Below are positions 12,504-23,570 of a DNA stretch of 64,000 nt, in pieces. The notes beneath the pieces are model-generated. The model made no database searches. It was not told where the DNA came from and saw only the letters and a program-made list of their open reading frames with translations. Source of the DNA: Darksidea phi (Eukaryota; Ascomycota; Dothideomycetes; Pleosporales; Lentitheciaceae); NCBI GenBank assembly GCA_030770425.1, contig JASJFT010000197.1, forward strand, positions 1-64,000. The letters run 5' to 3'. The number at the start of each line of letters is the position of its first letter. Positions within the stretch are counted from its first letter, which is position 1. Made by a program: the position numbers and the translations under genes.

Positions 12504-14747
12504 TCATATCCTTACAATGTCTACTCTGGTTCTTTCCCAAAGCTTATGGACAACCGCAACACCTTGATCCCGCTCGCTGTCGCTTACAGACGCAGGTTGA
12601 ATGGTCAAACGTGCGAATGTGCCTGCTGCGCGGCGCTTGCTGAGTGTACCGGGGTTGATTACCAGTACGCTTTCGACAACCTATTCGCTTCATTAATATT
12701 TCGACTTTTCCCACGAGAGGACGGAACTAGTTCATACCTTTACGCAGCCTTGCAGCACGCTAGGCGTGATAAGGATGTCTGGTCGTACATTAAGCATCTC
12801 GCCCAACTTTAGGTAGCTGGTGTCAAGCATTGTGCCGAGCGGGAGGAAAGGACTGGGCCCTTGGTCGTCTTCGGACTCTGCCGCTTCACCCTCACTCGCT
12901 CGAGCATTGCTGTTCTTCCAGACTTTGTCTTCTACAGGCGCAGGGGCTCCTAATTTCTCGCGCGCTGTAGGCGGGAAAAGAGGGAGGAAGCTGCGCTGCT
13001 CGATGACACTTCTCGCCCCTCTTTCGTATAGATTGATTGAACGTGCCTTGCCGCCCACAATCTCCTCTCGCCTCAACATATCAAGGATATCAAGCGAGCT
13101 CATACCAACACTAAACTCGTTCATTGAAAGTGTCATAGGGTTTGTGACACATTGGACCATCTTGCCCGCCGGTCCTAGACCTAAGTCTTTCTTCACAAAC
13201 TTGTCTTGCGGAAAGGAGGCGTGATGGTGGTGCGCATCTCGTAGATTAGGTACGAGAATAACACAACAAGTGGGTGTGCGTTGGACAAAAGATTGTAGCG
13301 CCGAGGAGATGTAGTGACGAAATACATCTGTCATAGTTGCTTGATCGGGGCTGGTGAGATTGGGCGGGATGTCGAAATCGCCGGTGCGGATACATGGGTG
13401 TTCTGCGTCGAGGAAAGGGCCGAGAAGAATGATAGAGTCTGCGGAAACGGCGGCTGCATTATCAAGTAAAGTGTGGAGGGGAGCGAAGTCCAGGTTTTGG
13501 TCTGTGGTGTAGGGTCCTGAGGCAATGAAGACGCTTAAGGGACGCGCGGATGAAGGCTCTGATTCCGGCGTGTCGAGGTAACGTGTGTTGAAGATATCTA
13601 GTTCCGCAGGGGTGGAGGCAGGTTGTGTAAGAAGCGGCAGAGCGAGGACCTCGGAGACTACGAAGGTTTCGCCTGAAGCGTTGGTGCCACGGAGAGCGAC
13701 GATTTGACCGGGGAAGAAGTTGTAGGACGTTAAAGAGTCAATATTTAGAGGAATGCGGCGACCGGAGCCCCAGCGGCGTGAGCCTTCTAGCACCAACGAT
13801 GCGGTGTTCAGCTTCCCTTCACTAGTATCCGAGCATATGCGCCCCACAGCTATGATCTCGCTGGGCGATTGGTATGAAGGGTTGCCAAAAGCGCTATCTT
13901 CGAGACCGAGACTTTCCTGTAGTAGATGGCGGAACTCGTCAATGCGGTCGTCCAGGACTTCCGAGGCTTCGGAGAGTTTCATGGCCATGGTCTTGTAGGC
14001 AAATTTGGACATGTCGGTGTTGGCTTTGAGCTTGATGCGAGGTTCTGAGGGAGGCTCTTCTGGGGGCTCCGGGAGAGCGATATGACCGTTCAATTGTTCT
14101 GTTATGTCGCCCGCGTTGGAACGTGATGCGAAGTCGAAGGCGCTATGGTTATTAGTGGACATGGGGACAAGGTGGATGGGATGATCGCGTACGGTCCGCC
14201 ATTGGTATCAGCTTTCGGAGTGAGGTTACCTCCCGGTGAGCTCATTTCATGACTCTTGTTCGCTTTGCTAGCCGGCGTATCGAAGTTCGACCGTCGCTTT
14301 ACTGTACTGCCGCCGACGCTGTCAGGCGCACCTGGACGTGGTGTCTGTATCAGCCCGTCCAGCCTTTTCACAATTAGCTTAAACTCCCCATGTATCCCAT
14401 CTCAGTACCACATACATATCATACATATCACCACCCCTCGCCGCCCTCGGCGTTGGCACAACTCTCCTCGCATCGCTCCTCTGCTGTGCCTTCCCTCTAC
14501 TCTCCCGCTCTAAAGCGTCCTGCAACGTCTTCTTAAAGTCTCGCGCAGTCTTTAAATCGAGCTTGTTATCCTCTCCTCCGATCTTCATACTGTAGGCCTG
14601 CCATTTGAAATCTAGCTCTTCTGCTGAAATGTTGTACAGGCGGGTCATAAGCTGCAGTTCTGCAAGGACTTCGGAGGGGACGTCATTGTCTTTTGTGTTG
14701 CAGTAACGCTCGAAGCGGTCTGTGAGCTCGTTGGTTATGTCTTCCAT
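12504..14747 (-). CDS. POL12: DNA polymerase alpha subunit B (Pol12)
   Basis: Regulatory B subunit of the polymerase alpha-primase complex, which starts replication and Okazaki fragments. Four exons are read: 14416-14747, 14193-14363, 12738-14142 and 12504-12680 (introns 14364-14415, 14143-14192 and 12681-12737), giving 694 aa. The N-terminal helical region (MEDITNELTDRFERYC) binds partners in other members. The OB fold follows (EIIAVGRICSD, NFFPGQIVALRG). Next is the calcineurin-like but inactive phosphoesterase domain (RPLSVFIASGPYT, DSIILLGPFLD, VILVPNLRDAHHH). The last exon restores the conserved end VVESVLVINPGTLSKRRAAG. The start at 14747 is the ATG that begins the conserved helix. It lies head to head with the Sec14-like gene across 311 bp. 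Confidence 0.92.
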
Positions 14748-15058
14748 CGTGAGTGCGTGCGTGGATGTGGGAGGGGTGAAAGTGTAGGCGTGGGAATTTG
14801 GTGTTCTGTGAGACGCGTCGACGCGTTCAGAGTTAAGTGGTCGCCTAGACTGGAAAGCGTTAGAGCAATCCGCGCAGGGATCCATGCCAGGGTCCACTTA
14901 ATTAAGTTTTGGTCACCGCCGCAACTACCGTAAACATAAGAGTACATCCCCATCCGATCTAGTGTCGATGTCCCCATTCAACCTAGAGGTGTCGAAGCAA
15001 TTGACATCTTCCCGTTCATCTTTCTCTATCCATTCTTCACTCAAATACGCCCAACATT
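14748..15058. promoter_or_regulatory. Shared divergent promoter region
   Basis: Only 311 bp separate the start codons of POL12 (minus) and the Sec14-like gene (plus), so both promoters must lie here or overlap. I see no clear TATA box. Confidence 0.45.
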
Positions 15059-16237
15059 ATGTCGACGATAGGACCATTCCCGCACCCGGCTGAAGGCGTT
15101 AAACCCGCCGCACCGCCCGCCCTCACCGCAGACCAACAGAAGAAGTACGAAGAGCTCCTCGCCGCCGCGAAATCATGGGAAGTGCTTCCCCAATCCTCCG
15201 CCAAAGGAGCCGAAACAGCTCCTCTTGCCGACTCCGAGCGCATGTGGCTAACCCGCGAATGCCTCCTCCGCTACCTTCGAGCCACAAAATGGAACGTCGC
15301 CCAAGCCATCAAGCGTATACAAGACACACTGATTTGGAGGCGCGAATACGGCACCGAAGGCTTCACTGCAGACTACATCTCCGACGAGAACGCCACGGGA
15401 AAGCAGGTCCTGCTTGGGTATGATAAGGAGGGCAGACCGTGTCTGTATCTGCTGCCGAATAAGCAGAATACGCCGAATAGCCCCAAGCAGGTGCAGCATC
15501 TGGTATTCATGCTAGAGCAAACCATTGCTATTGCACCGCCGGGGCAGGAGAGTTTGGCACTATTGATTGATTTCCGGAATAGCAGTGCAGGCAGTCAACC
15601 TAGTATATCAACTGGTAGACAGGTGTTGTATATCCTGCAGAACCACTATCCGGAGAGGTTAGGCAGGGCATTGATCACGCATTGTAAGTCCCCTTGACCC
15701 CTCTACCCCGCGATTCCTGGCCACGAGAGCATGGCCTTGCTAACGTAGTATACAGTGCCCTGGTATGTAACCACCTTCCTCAAGCTCATTTCTCCCTTCA
15801 TCGACCCTGTCACAAAGACCAAGATGCGCTACAATGAGCCCCTCACCGACCACATTCCCGCCTCCCAACTCATGGAGAGGGCGGGAGGGGAAGTGGACTT
15901 TACCTATGACCATAGCGTCTACTGGCCGGCTTTGGATGCCCTGGCTACGCAGCGCCGGAAAGAGCAGAAGGAGAGGTGGGAGGCTGCTGGCAAGGTGATT
16001 GGGGAGAGCGAGATATACCTCTTTGGCGGTGATGAGAAGAGTGTTGGGGGGCAGGAGAATAGTAATGGCACAATGGCTCCGGAGAAATCGGCGGCGAAGG
16101 ACGATCTTGAGGTTGAAAAGAAGGAGGAGGCAGAGTACAATGCTTTGGCCGAGAAGAAGTCTGCAGATCTTGCTAATGGTGTCGCGAATTTGGAGGTCAA
16201 GGACACGCAGGAACCAGCCAAAGTCGCGGTTGCTTAA
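15059..16237 (+). CDS. Sec14-like (CRAL-TRIO) phosphatidylinositol transfer protein
   Basis: Sec14-superfamily lipid-transfer protein expected to exchange phosphatidylinositol and a second lipid between membranes. Two exons are read, 15059-15683 and 15756-16237 (72-nt intron with GCTAAC branch site), giving 368 aa. The CRAL-TRIO N-terminal helices cover about 60-100 (CLLRYLRATKWNVAQAIKRI). The lipid-binding domain covers about 115-260 (LGYDKEGRPCLYLLP, LALLIDFRNSS, LQNHYPERLGRALI), and the splice site falls within the conserved segment ITHLPWYVTTFLK. The residue pattern resembles the fungal Pdr16/Sfh group more than Sec14 itself. The last 80 residues are acidic, Lys/Glu-rich and variable. Confidence 0.9.
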
Positions 16238-16703
16238 AATATATAGACTGCAGTAACAAGGCGAGTAATAAGGGCTTTTCACCCGTAGGGCTATACGTGC
16301 GTGTGAGCGTTCAGGGCTGCATTCCGGTCTTTGTCTATAGACGATAGACTTCTAATAATACTAGACCCCCATTCAATTCTCATGAACGGTTCGAGATGTA
16401 AGTAGAAGGACTTGTCTTCTACACTAGCAGAGCACGTGTCAACGGTCCCATTATTTCCTCATTTTTGGAGTACTTGTAGCTATGATCATGTCATTTCGTT
16501 GACTGCTCCATCCCTCTAATCAAGCATTTCAGACCTTACGCAAGACCCAGGAATGATACCTGGCGATCAAAAGTCCCTTGATCACTAAAAACAAGCATAA
16601 ACAACATCCAAAGAAAAGTTACAGGTCCCTCGCAAAGCTAGCCGTCGGCACTTGACTAACTAGTCTTTATGGGCTCGGAGCTCTAAAGCTGCGTTCGGGG
16701 TTC
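16238..16703. other. Convergent intergenic region
   Basis: About 470 bp between two 3' ends. No gene or repeat recognised. Confidence 0.5.
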
Positions 16704-18647
16704 CTAGCCCCTACTCCTTCCCCAACCCCGCGTGTACTCATTCCTAGCTTCAAGCGCGAAGTCAACTTGCTCCTTATATAGTCGGTGCAACTTTCGAATC
16801 TCACCCTCCTTCTCCATCTTGTCGACAATCTTATTCGCGTACTTTGTTCGTTTTTTGACGCTCAAGGCATCGCGCTCCACTAGTTTTTCCGGCGTGCAAT
16901 GGCCTCGGTCAACGAGGTAGTCAACTACCCACGAGTTCAGATGGTAACGCCAGTGGTAGAGAGTGTGCGCGACCTGCGCATTGGCTTTGCAGGTGCTGCC
17001 GAGGGCGAAGAATTTTGATTCGGGAGGAAGACGTTCACCTGTAGCGTTGTAAGCGGCCTTCTCGCCGTTGAGGTCAGCGGAGGACGCATGGGATGAAAGG
17101 GGGGAGTCGCTGTCATCATCGGATGAAGAATCCGAGTCGTCCGCGAGAGGTTCAAGTGTATTTGTGTCGTACGGCTTTCCAGTCAATGAGGCTTCCCATG
17201 TCGCAGTATGGTTCTTGCGATTACAAGCCTCGCAGTGGGACTCCATTATTGTCCGCATGTGGTGTCCTATTTCATTGACGACAAGCTCAGGTCGTGCTCG
17301 TATCGCGCGGGTGAAGTCGGGCGTCCAAACGGAAGAGTGGAATTTTGACATGGCCAGGCCCTTCACCTCATCATCGAGCTTCCTGAATGCGAGATCGTAT
17401 ATCTCGTCATCCGCCGCGAAAGCAGGGTTGATCTTCTTCTGGACCATCCATTCAACGGCATACTTGAATAGATCGCGAGGTTTGGCACGACCCAGACTAG
17501 TAAACTGCAGCGGCATGCTGATGTGCTCGGCAGGAGCACCGATGAGCGCGTCATTATCATCAATGAAATCCTCATCGTCGACATTTTCTTGGAAAACTTC
17601 GAAAACATTGGCTTCCGGCTCTTCATCCTCCTCAGACCCCCCGTCTTCATCCTCTTCCACCTCCTCATCTAGTTCTTCTTGGATGACTTCAAGCTGTGAA
17701 TCGGAGTCGGAGTCAATTACTACCGGCTTCTTGCGCCCAGGGGTGGCAGATGAAGATGGCTCGCTGGTGATTCCGCGACGCTTCTTGAGTGCTTCGAGCG
17801 CCATTTCCCGCTGGCTCTTGGGCTTATCCTGCGTGCTTCGAAGCCTCCCTCGGTCCGCCAATGGTGATGATTTTAGAAACGCTAGATCTTCCTTCAATTC
17901 ATCGTTTTCGTCATAGTGCTCTTCATCCGAAATCTCATTGGAGCTCTCTTCTTCTGGCGTAATGTCCTGTCGGTTCTTGCCGCGACGACTGCTCATCGTT
18001 TGAACCCCCTTTGGTGTCGAACCTCGATGGGTCTTTCGGCGCCGGTGGTTGTCCTCCGACCGAAGCTCCTCCTCGTTCGTCGCCTCGATGGGCTTCTTTT
18101 GTCTACGAGCTATTTTAGACTGCGTCGGTGGTGATTCTTCTTCGCTTTCGTCTACAGGAGTCGAAGCATGGCGGGTAGCCCGAAGGCGGCTACTTCTGTG
18201 CGGAAGTTCCTGTTCCTCGGATTTATCAGCTTGCTTTGCCTTCCTACGAGACTGCCTTGTTTGCGACGCCGGAATAACCTCTTCATCTGACTCTCCAATT
18301 GGCTTTGCGGGTTGCTTTGCCTTCCTTGATACTATGACTTGCACCTCTTCTTCGCTATCATCGTCCGAAGTTGAAACTCCAGAAGAGATTTCGATCTCAT
18401 TATCCGAGCTACCAAACATGCCCCTTCCGCTCAGCTGAACAGGCATGCCCAACCTCATGCCCTCCTCGGTTTCCTTCTCGAGCTTTCTGCGCTTGGTAGG
18501 TCTACTGGGCGAGGCATCGTCGTCGTCATCGTCATCGTCGCTGCTGACGGAAACTACTCGAAGATGTTTCTGTGGCGAGGGCTTCGTGGTGGGCGAGAAC
18601 GTGATCTTCGTTTGGCGCTTGCGGGTGAGAGACCGTTTTGGAGGCAT
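16704..18647 (-). CDS. DUF4211-domain nuclear protein
   Basis: Intronless gene of 647 aa. Residues 1 to about 360 are low-complexity, basic and acidic, with repeated Ser-Asp/Glu clusters (SSDDDDDDDD, SDEEVIPASQT, EDEEPEANV) interrupted by Arg/Lys-rich stretches, typical of intrinsically disordered chromatin proteins. The C-terminal 290 residues match the fungal domain of unknown function DUF4211: FIDDNDALIGAP, KYAVEWMVQKKINPAF, FTRAIRARPELVVNEIG, then a Cys-containing segment SHCEACNRKNHTATW and YHWRYHLNSWVVDYL. The CxxC pair with a nearby His may bind metal. The very N-terminus (RQTKITFSP) resembles a PCNA-interacting peptide but lacks the paired aromatic residues. The function is not established. 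Confidence 0.85.
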   Translation of the reverse strand: MPPKRSLTRKRQTKITFSPTTKPSPQKHLRVVSVSSDDDDDDDDASPSRPTKRRKLEKETEEGMRLGMPVQLSGRGMFGSSDNEIEISSGVSTSDDDSEEEVQVIVSRKAKQPAKPIGESDEEVIPASQTRQSRRKAKQADKSEEQELPHRSSRLRATRHASTPVDESEEESPPTQSKIARRQKKPIEATNEEELRSEDNHRRRKTHRGSTPKGVQTMSSRRGKNRQDITPEEESSNEISDEEHYDENDELKEDLAFLKSSPLADRGRLRSTQDKPKSQREMALEALKKRRGITSEPSSSATPGRKKPVVIDSDSDSQLEVIQEELDEEVEEDEDGGSEEDEEPEANVFEVFQENVDDEDFIDDNDALIGAPAEHISMPLQFTSLGRAKPRDLFKYAVEWMVQKKINPAFAADDEIYDLAFRKLDDEVKGLAMSKFHSSVWTPDFTRAIRARPELVVNEIGHHMRTIMESHCEACNRKNHTATWEASLTGKPYDTNTLEPLADDSDSSSDDDSDSPLSSHASSADLNGEKAAYNATGERLPPESKFFALGSTCKANAQVAHTLYHWRYHLNSWVVDYLVDRGHCTPEKLVERDALSVKKRTKYANKIVDKMEKEGEIRKLHRLYKEQVDFALEARNEYTRGWGRSRG

Positions 18648-19052
18648 TTGGATAGTGCAGATAATTCAGGATGCCGCATGAGTTTCTGGGGTAGTAATAG
18701 CCAGATTTGCGCTCGGTGGCCACGTGTGTCCAGTATAAACTGGGTGTCTTGTACCCCACAGTCTAGACGGTAGGCTTAGAGCGTGCGTAAGGCGCGTCGA
18801 GCTCACGCGATTATCGGGTGGGTTGGGGTGGCGCGCCTTGATATATGGCAAGAGTATTATGTAGTCAGCTGGCAGCTGCCACTTCTCCGCAGTATGAGAG
18901 ATAAATGTTGTAGCAATAGAACCCGGTTGTGTAGGACGGTTTGACACCAAACGTGGGGTAGAGCGTGATAGCGAGATTTCTAGCCGCAGTTTGCCCGACA
19001 GCGCGGGCCCACGTGATGCTGGAATCGTGCGCCTCTGCAGTTCACGGGTCTC
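18648..19052. other. Intergenic, DUF4211 promoter / GNAT 3' flank
   Basis: About 400 bp, both neighbours on the minus strand. Nothing recognised beyond the expected promoter and 3' end. Confidence 0.5.
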
Positions 19053-19839
19053 TCAGACAATACCCTCCTCCACTTCCTTTATCTTCGCCTCGTCTTCTCC
19101 AACATCCTCCAACCACTTTCCCTTCATCTCTTCCGGCTCCCGGGCCATCACCATCTCCGTGAACCCATCGTGAATCTCGTATCCATGCACAACTTTGAAA
19201 CCCCTCTTCGCATACAGCTTTCTCCCCACCGCATTATTCTCCAGTGTCAGCGGCAATCCCTCCTCTGCCGCGATCTTCTGGCCACGCTCGACCAGCATGC
19301 TTCCAAAGCCGCGACGTTGGCGTTGAGATGATACTCCGATGATGCTCAGGTGCCAACGTGGACCTAGACTGTTGAAGTAATTCCGCGGTGCGAGCCTCAC
19401 GAATTTTTTAACGCGTACGGGGTCTGATGCTCGGTCCAAGAACTTGAACTCATACCAGAGCTCCCATTCGAGAAGTTTGCGTTCTAGCTCTGACGCTATG
19501 AGCGCAGAATTTAAGGCTGCGAGGATAGGTCACATACTTCTAGACAGCGAGTCCGTTCGCACACTCATCATCACCGCATCGAATGAAGTACGCGTAACCC
19601 ACGACTTCAGACTTCCCTTTCCAGTCGCTATCACCTTCTTCGGTCGCGACGACGAAGCTGAGCTGTCCCGGGCCAACGATCCGTGATCGGAGACGAATCA
19701 TCTGGTATCTACGGAGATCGTCCGGGTACTTGTTCTTATTCGGATACAGCCAGGCGTGGAGTTGGCCATCTTTGAAGGTCTCGAAGGCGATAGCTCCAAC
19801 TTGTGGTAGGTCCTCTCTAGTGATTGGGCGGGTATGCAT
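19053..19839 (-). CDS. GNAT-family N-acetyltransferase
   Basis: Acetyl-CoA-dependent acyltransferase of unknown substrate. Two exons are read, 19563-19839 and 19053-19516, giving 246 aa. The intron (donor GTGCGA, acceptor CGCAG) is the only short one that removes an in-frame TAG and keeps the frame (GDDES joined to LNSALIASELERK). Its donor is atypical, so this join is less certain. The N-terminal strand-helix is TREDLPQVGAIAFETF. The acetyl-CoA loop RQRRGFGSMLVERG follows the strand LSIIGVSSQ, and LTLENNAVGRKLYAKRGF is the standard final element. An ATG at 19929 would extend the protein, but the segment between (GTAGGT to TTTCAG) looks like a 5' intron. Confidence 0.82.
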
Positions 19840-20579
19840 GCTGAAATCAGGAGTTGGACAATGTAGTGCTTGCGACCTACCCAAATTTTTCAGCCAGTCT
19901 ACAGGTGTGTTCTTGAGGGACTTCAACATACAGAGCGTATGTGCTTACTCGAGCGGGTGAGTCAGCGTGATAGTGCAAGCCTTCACAGATGTGGAAGGTG
20001 CGGAGAGCGAACATCGAGCATGCTGTCGCTTTTCGCACGATGCCTCAACAAAATGCGAGTTTACCAAATATCCCCTTACGATTCAATTCCGCTATGTTTA
20101 ACTAGAGAGTATACCACTCCTCGCCTATCGATGGCTAAATCAACACAAGACTTGGTGGAGCCTTCTTAGGTTTGATCCAAGAACTGCCACACGCACCTGT
20201 GACTGACTAGCGCACGTCTAGCAAGGACACAGATGGCAGAGACACGGGCCGCCCAGGATTGTTACCGGCTCAATGCTACTTGATATCTTGATTTTCTTGC
20301 GGTCCCAGCATTCACCATCATTGCCTGTGGAGGCACTGTATGTGTGTTTGGGGTCCTCTGGGATCCGAAGACTGTATCTAAACACATCTATGTTTTCAAA
20401 TGGTGACAGCAGCTGTCCCCTTTGGAAAAGTTATGCGCTACGCCCCTAAGTACCACACTCTCCTATTAGACCACGCCCCACAATGCAGTAACAACATTGC
20501 GCTCGAAGCGAATCTAAGGTGACTCAATCCACGCAATCCATCGCGTTCAGGGAATATCACGGTCAAGTATTGTAAGCTA
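19840..20579. other. Gene-poor stretch
   Basis: The promoter side of the GNAT gene and about 740 bp in which I recognise nothing. Confidence 0.45.
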
Positions 20580-20998
20580 ATGGTATCACGAGGAGCAATA
20601 CGCTCTCCGACTTACTCATCCTGCGGAAATGGCTCTCTGTCGATGTTCATGAGTTTCTTCGGGCGCGCAGTCCTCTTCACTGGAGAATTGAGACTGAAAC
20701 TGGGGGGTTCAGAGGCGAAAGCCGTTGCAAGGTTTACAGATCCTGAAGCCGTTGTTATGGCGGTGCCTGGCTTTAGCTCTTTTTGTCCCTACTTTTAAGG
20801 GCATTCTCGCAGGTCGAGTGTCTTTTGACTCGGCAATGGCGCTACAGTAGGCTTTATACCTTCGTACTTCATGCTAAGTTAAGGCGTTTTAAGCTTTCAA
20901 CATCATCAAAAACCAGCCACAGTTCAAAACACCAGTGGCAGCAGGAAGCTGTTGCCGTTACAATGAAGATGTCGGATAAAGCATCGCGATTACGCGCA

Positions 20999-21306
20999 GA
21001 CCGAACTACGCCAACAGATGAATATGCTTGCACATGTCAACCCGTGTGTGACAAGGATCGTGGATGGCCATATCGCCGGAGGCGGCGTAAGTTGCGTGAA
21101 CCGCCCTTTCTTCTTCCATGAGGCTTCCGCCTCGCTCCTCGCGGAGATCAACAACTCAGCCAGCGTCTTTATCGTTCGAGACAGGTCCAACATGGTCCTT
21201 CGTCTCTACGGGGACTCTGGAAAAAGTCGCAGCCGCGGAGAAGGCATTGATAGCGAAGACTGTGTCCCTAGATGCAAGTGACCTTTCTCGCGCAGAATCC
21301 CGGTGA
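20999..21306 (+). pseudogene. Remnant of an RBR/IBR-finger-type protein
   Basis: A fragment of about 100 residues resembles the RNA-binding-like segment that precedes the zinc fingers in large fungal RBR (IBR) ubiquitin-ligase-type proteins: RIVDGHIAGGG, RPFFFHEASASLLAEIN, then FIVRDRSNMVLRLYG. The frame then breaks. After a GGGG run near 21209-21213 the homology continues one frame over as TLEKVAAAEKALIAKTV. No cysteine-rich RING/IBR part is visible on either side, so this is a truncated, frameshifted relic rather than a gene. A nearby open frame in the same phase (RFTDPEAVVMAV, near 20740) may be another scrap. The family assignment rests on pattern memory only. Confidence 0.5.
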
Positions 21307-21860
21307 TTTGTCGATACTTGATGTTGTACCGTATACTATATGGCTTCGGCATGAAGTGTATATGTTTATTTCCGTTCACTCCGCTAATACTTGTCAATAA
21401 TGCTGCGTCTGCTTTTCTCCCGCGGAAGATTCTTCCAGGACCAGCTATGGCCATACCTACTGCAGTTTCTGTCTTATCTCACAGTGCATATCCACTACCG
21501 ATTTTCCTCTTCACTGTCTTGGGGAGTCGACCGGGTGCAATACTGAATTGACTTTGCCAGACCTACAAGGGGAGCTTGCCTCTCATGAATTCAAAAATGT
21601 GCTTGTATACTCCTCTTCAGAGCTCGTGCAAAAGAAGGGTGAGACAAATTTGAATAAAGGATAGAACATTTATTCATTGGATTTTGTATGTTGGGAGACT
21701 CCTTTTTGTAAGCTCCCCACGACACGCAAGAGTTTATTCGCAGCAGAGACGACGATAAAATATTGTACCTTCGAATATCGGAGTCAATAGAGGTACCATA
21801 CCACGTTATGATGGCCAAGCTATGTCTTTCTTAAGCGTTATGACCACACACTCCTTCTCG
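21307..21860. other. Gene-poor stretch
   Basis: About 550 bp between the RBR-like remnant and the 3' end of the amidotransferase gene. Nothing recognised. Confidence 0.45.
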
Positions 21861-23179
21861 CTACCCGACCCTCAACCGATCGATAGCCCCACTGACTACC
21901 TCCTCACTTCTATGTGGACTCCCAATCAAACTTCCTTCTCCACTCATATTCGCTCCATCAGCATTGTCCCTAAGAACCTGCTTATCAGGCCCCGTGATAG
22001 TCTGTCCCTTCGCCTGCGCGAAGCCGGCTGAGCGAGCGTGTGCTGGGTTCGGCGAGTAGAAGGCATCGATGATGGGGTGGACCATGACGGTCTGCTTGTG
22101 GATTGTTATGGTAGAGTTTGTGGGGACTGTTACCCAATTGTCTATGACAGATCCATTAGCATCCTTAAAGAGAAAGTAGACAGCAAGGGACACACCTCGT
22201 TCAAAAGTAAGTGGTTCGCTGGCTACAAGCACAATATCCGATCCCTTATCTCGGCGCTCCATAACGTAGTCCTTCTTGGCCGGATCGGTGACCGGCGAGT
22301 TGGGCTTATTGACGCTCTTGGACTCCTTCCAACTTGTTCCACTGCTCCAAAACAGGCTCGCAGCCTCATCTGTCCTGCTACTCACATACCGCGTGCAAAC
22401 AACACTCTCACCGTCTGTCACCGCGAAGTTGAGCAGACTTCTGCTGTCTTCCTCACCAACAGACCCTGCTTCTACGACCTCCGCTATTAGCGCGTTGATT
22501 CGCTCGATCGTCTTCAGAATCGCTTTTCGTAGAACGGTGTGTCCGAAGCCGGAGGAGTAGGAGTCGCTATCAGGATGATGTCCCGCTTTATCAAGGCAGT
22601 CAAGGAACAGCGCAAACGCCCATTCGCTGTCCGTACTGCCTTGCACTAGCGTGAACCATTGCTCGTTCAAGCCGAGCGCTAACTTGCGTTTTATGCGTCT
22701 AAAACAGCCAATCCCACCGTTGTGCATGAACATCAGCTTCTTGTACGTGAAAGGATGACAGTTCGAGTCTGAGAGATTGCCCTCAGTTGTCGCGCGTACA
22801 TGTGCGAAGATGAGCGACGACGTCGTTTTGGATGCGATCCGTGAAAGGTTGATACAATTCCATGCTGGGATTGTGGAGGTGAAGACGCAGGGTTCGGGAC
22901 CAAGGGAGGGCGAGGTGTAGTAGCCGATGCCAAAGCCATCGCCGTTGTGTGGACGACGTGTGTCCTGTGGGCATGGTGAGCATGGTGGGGGAGGGGTGGA
23001 CCGGCGGAAGATAACGTACGAGGCGCAGGCGCGAGTCGAAGGACTGTGTGAGAATGGAGTGGGTGGGGTTGAGGATGAGCTCTGAGAGGAGTATCTCATC
23101 CTTGCCTTTGTACACCTGCGACTCTCAGCTGTTGTACTGCAGGATGTCCGTTTGCGAAACCAACCATGAATCTGCACAT
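21861..23179 (-). CDS. DUG3: Class II glutamine amidotransferase, Dug3-like
   Basis: N-terminal-nucleophile amidotransferase. In yeast, Dug3 with Dug2 degrades glutathione outside the gamma-glutamyl cycle. Three exons are read: 23165-23179, 23020-23115 and 21861-22964, giving 404 aa. The first exon codes for only MCRFM, and Cys2 is the expected nucleophile. Splicing then gives VYKGKDEILLSEL. The second intron (22965-23019) joins DSRLRL to DTRRPHNGDGFGIGYY, the family's NGDGFG motif. Further marks are FAHVRATTEG and HPFTYKKLMFMHNGGIGCF. The donor of the first intron is GTTGGT, unusual but consistent with frame and homology. The 30 C-terminal residues are variable. No Dug2 partner lies in the window. 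Confidence 0.9.
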
Positions 23180-23570
23180 GCTGAATACGCCTCAGAGTCG
23201 CGCCGCGACTACTAGAGAAACGTTAATCCTGAAAACGAGCGAGTTTGGGCTTCCTGATGGCTTAAAGTGTTTTTCCGTAGAGAGGTGGTGCGAGCACTGG
23301 GTGTATTGGAGCAAGGCTCAAAGCGGTGAGATTGCGCCATTCAATGTAAATATGATGATTGGGTGCGTGCATTCTGGAACACCTGCAGCCTTCCATAACA
23401 GCTTCTAGCGTACGACGTGTTCATCAACCTCAGGCTTGCCATCGAACCTGAAGACGAAGACAGCTAAAGCCCCCACACGGAGCGCATCGTCGAGCGTCGT
23501 GGGGGTGTGCCAGCCGTGGGATCTCACGTCATAGCTATTTAAGAACTAACGTGTTTTATCACTCCTCGGG
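23180..23570. other. Intergenic, amidotransferase promoter
   Basis: About 390 bp upstream of the Dug3-like gene, on the side next to the foldback element. The 13-bp string ATCACTCCTCGGG at 23558-23570 is repeated just inside the element. Nothing else recognised. Confidence 0.45.

Noticed and set aside
17068..17916. 282-codon plus-strand open frame
   Set aside because: Antisense to the acidic, serine-rich part of the DUF4211 gene; its Ser-rich composition is a mirror of Asp/Glu/Ser codons.
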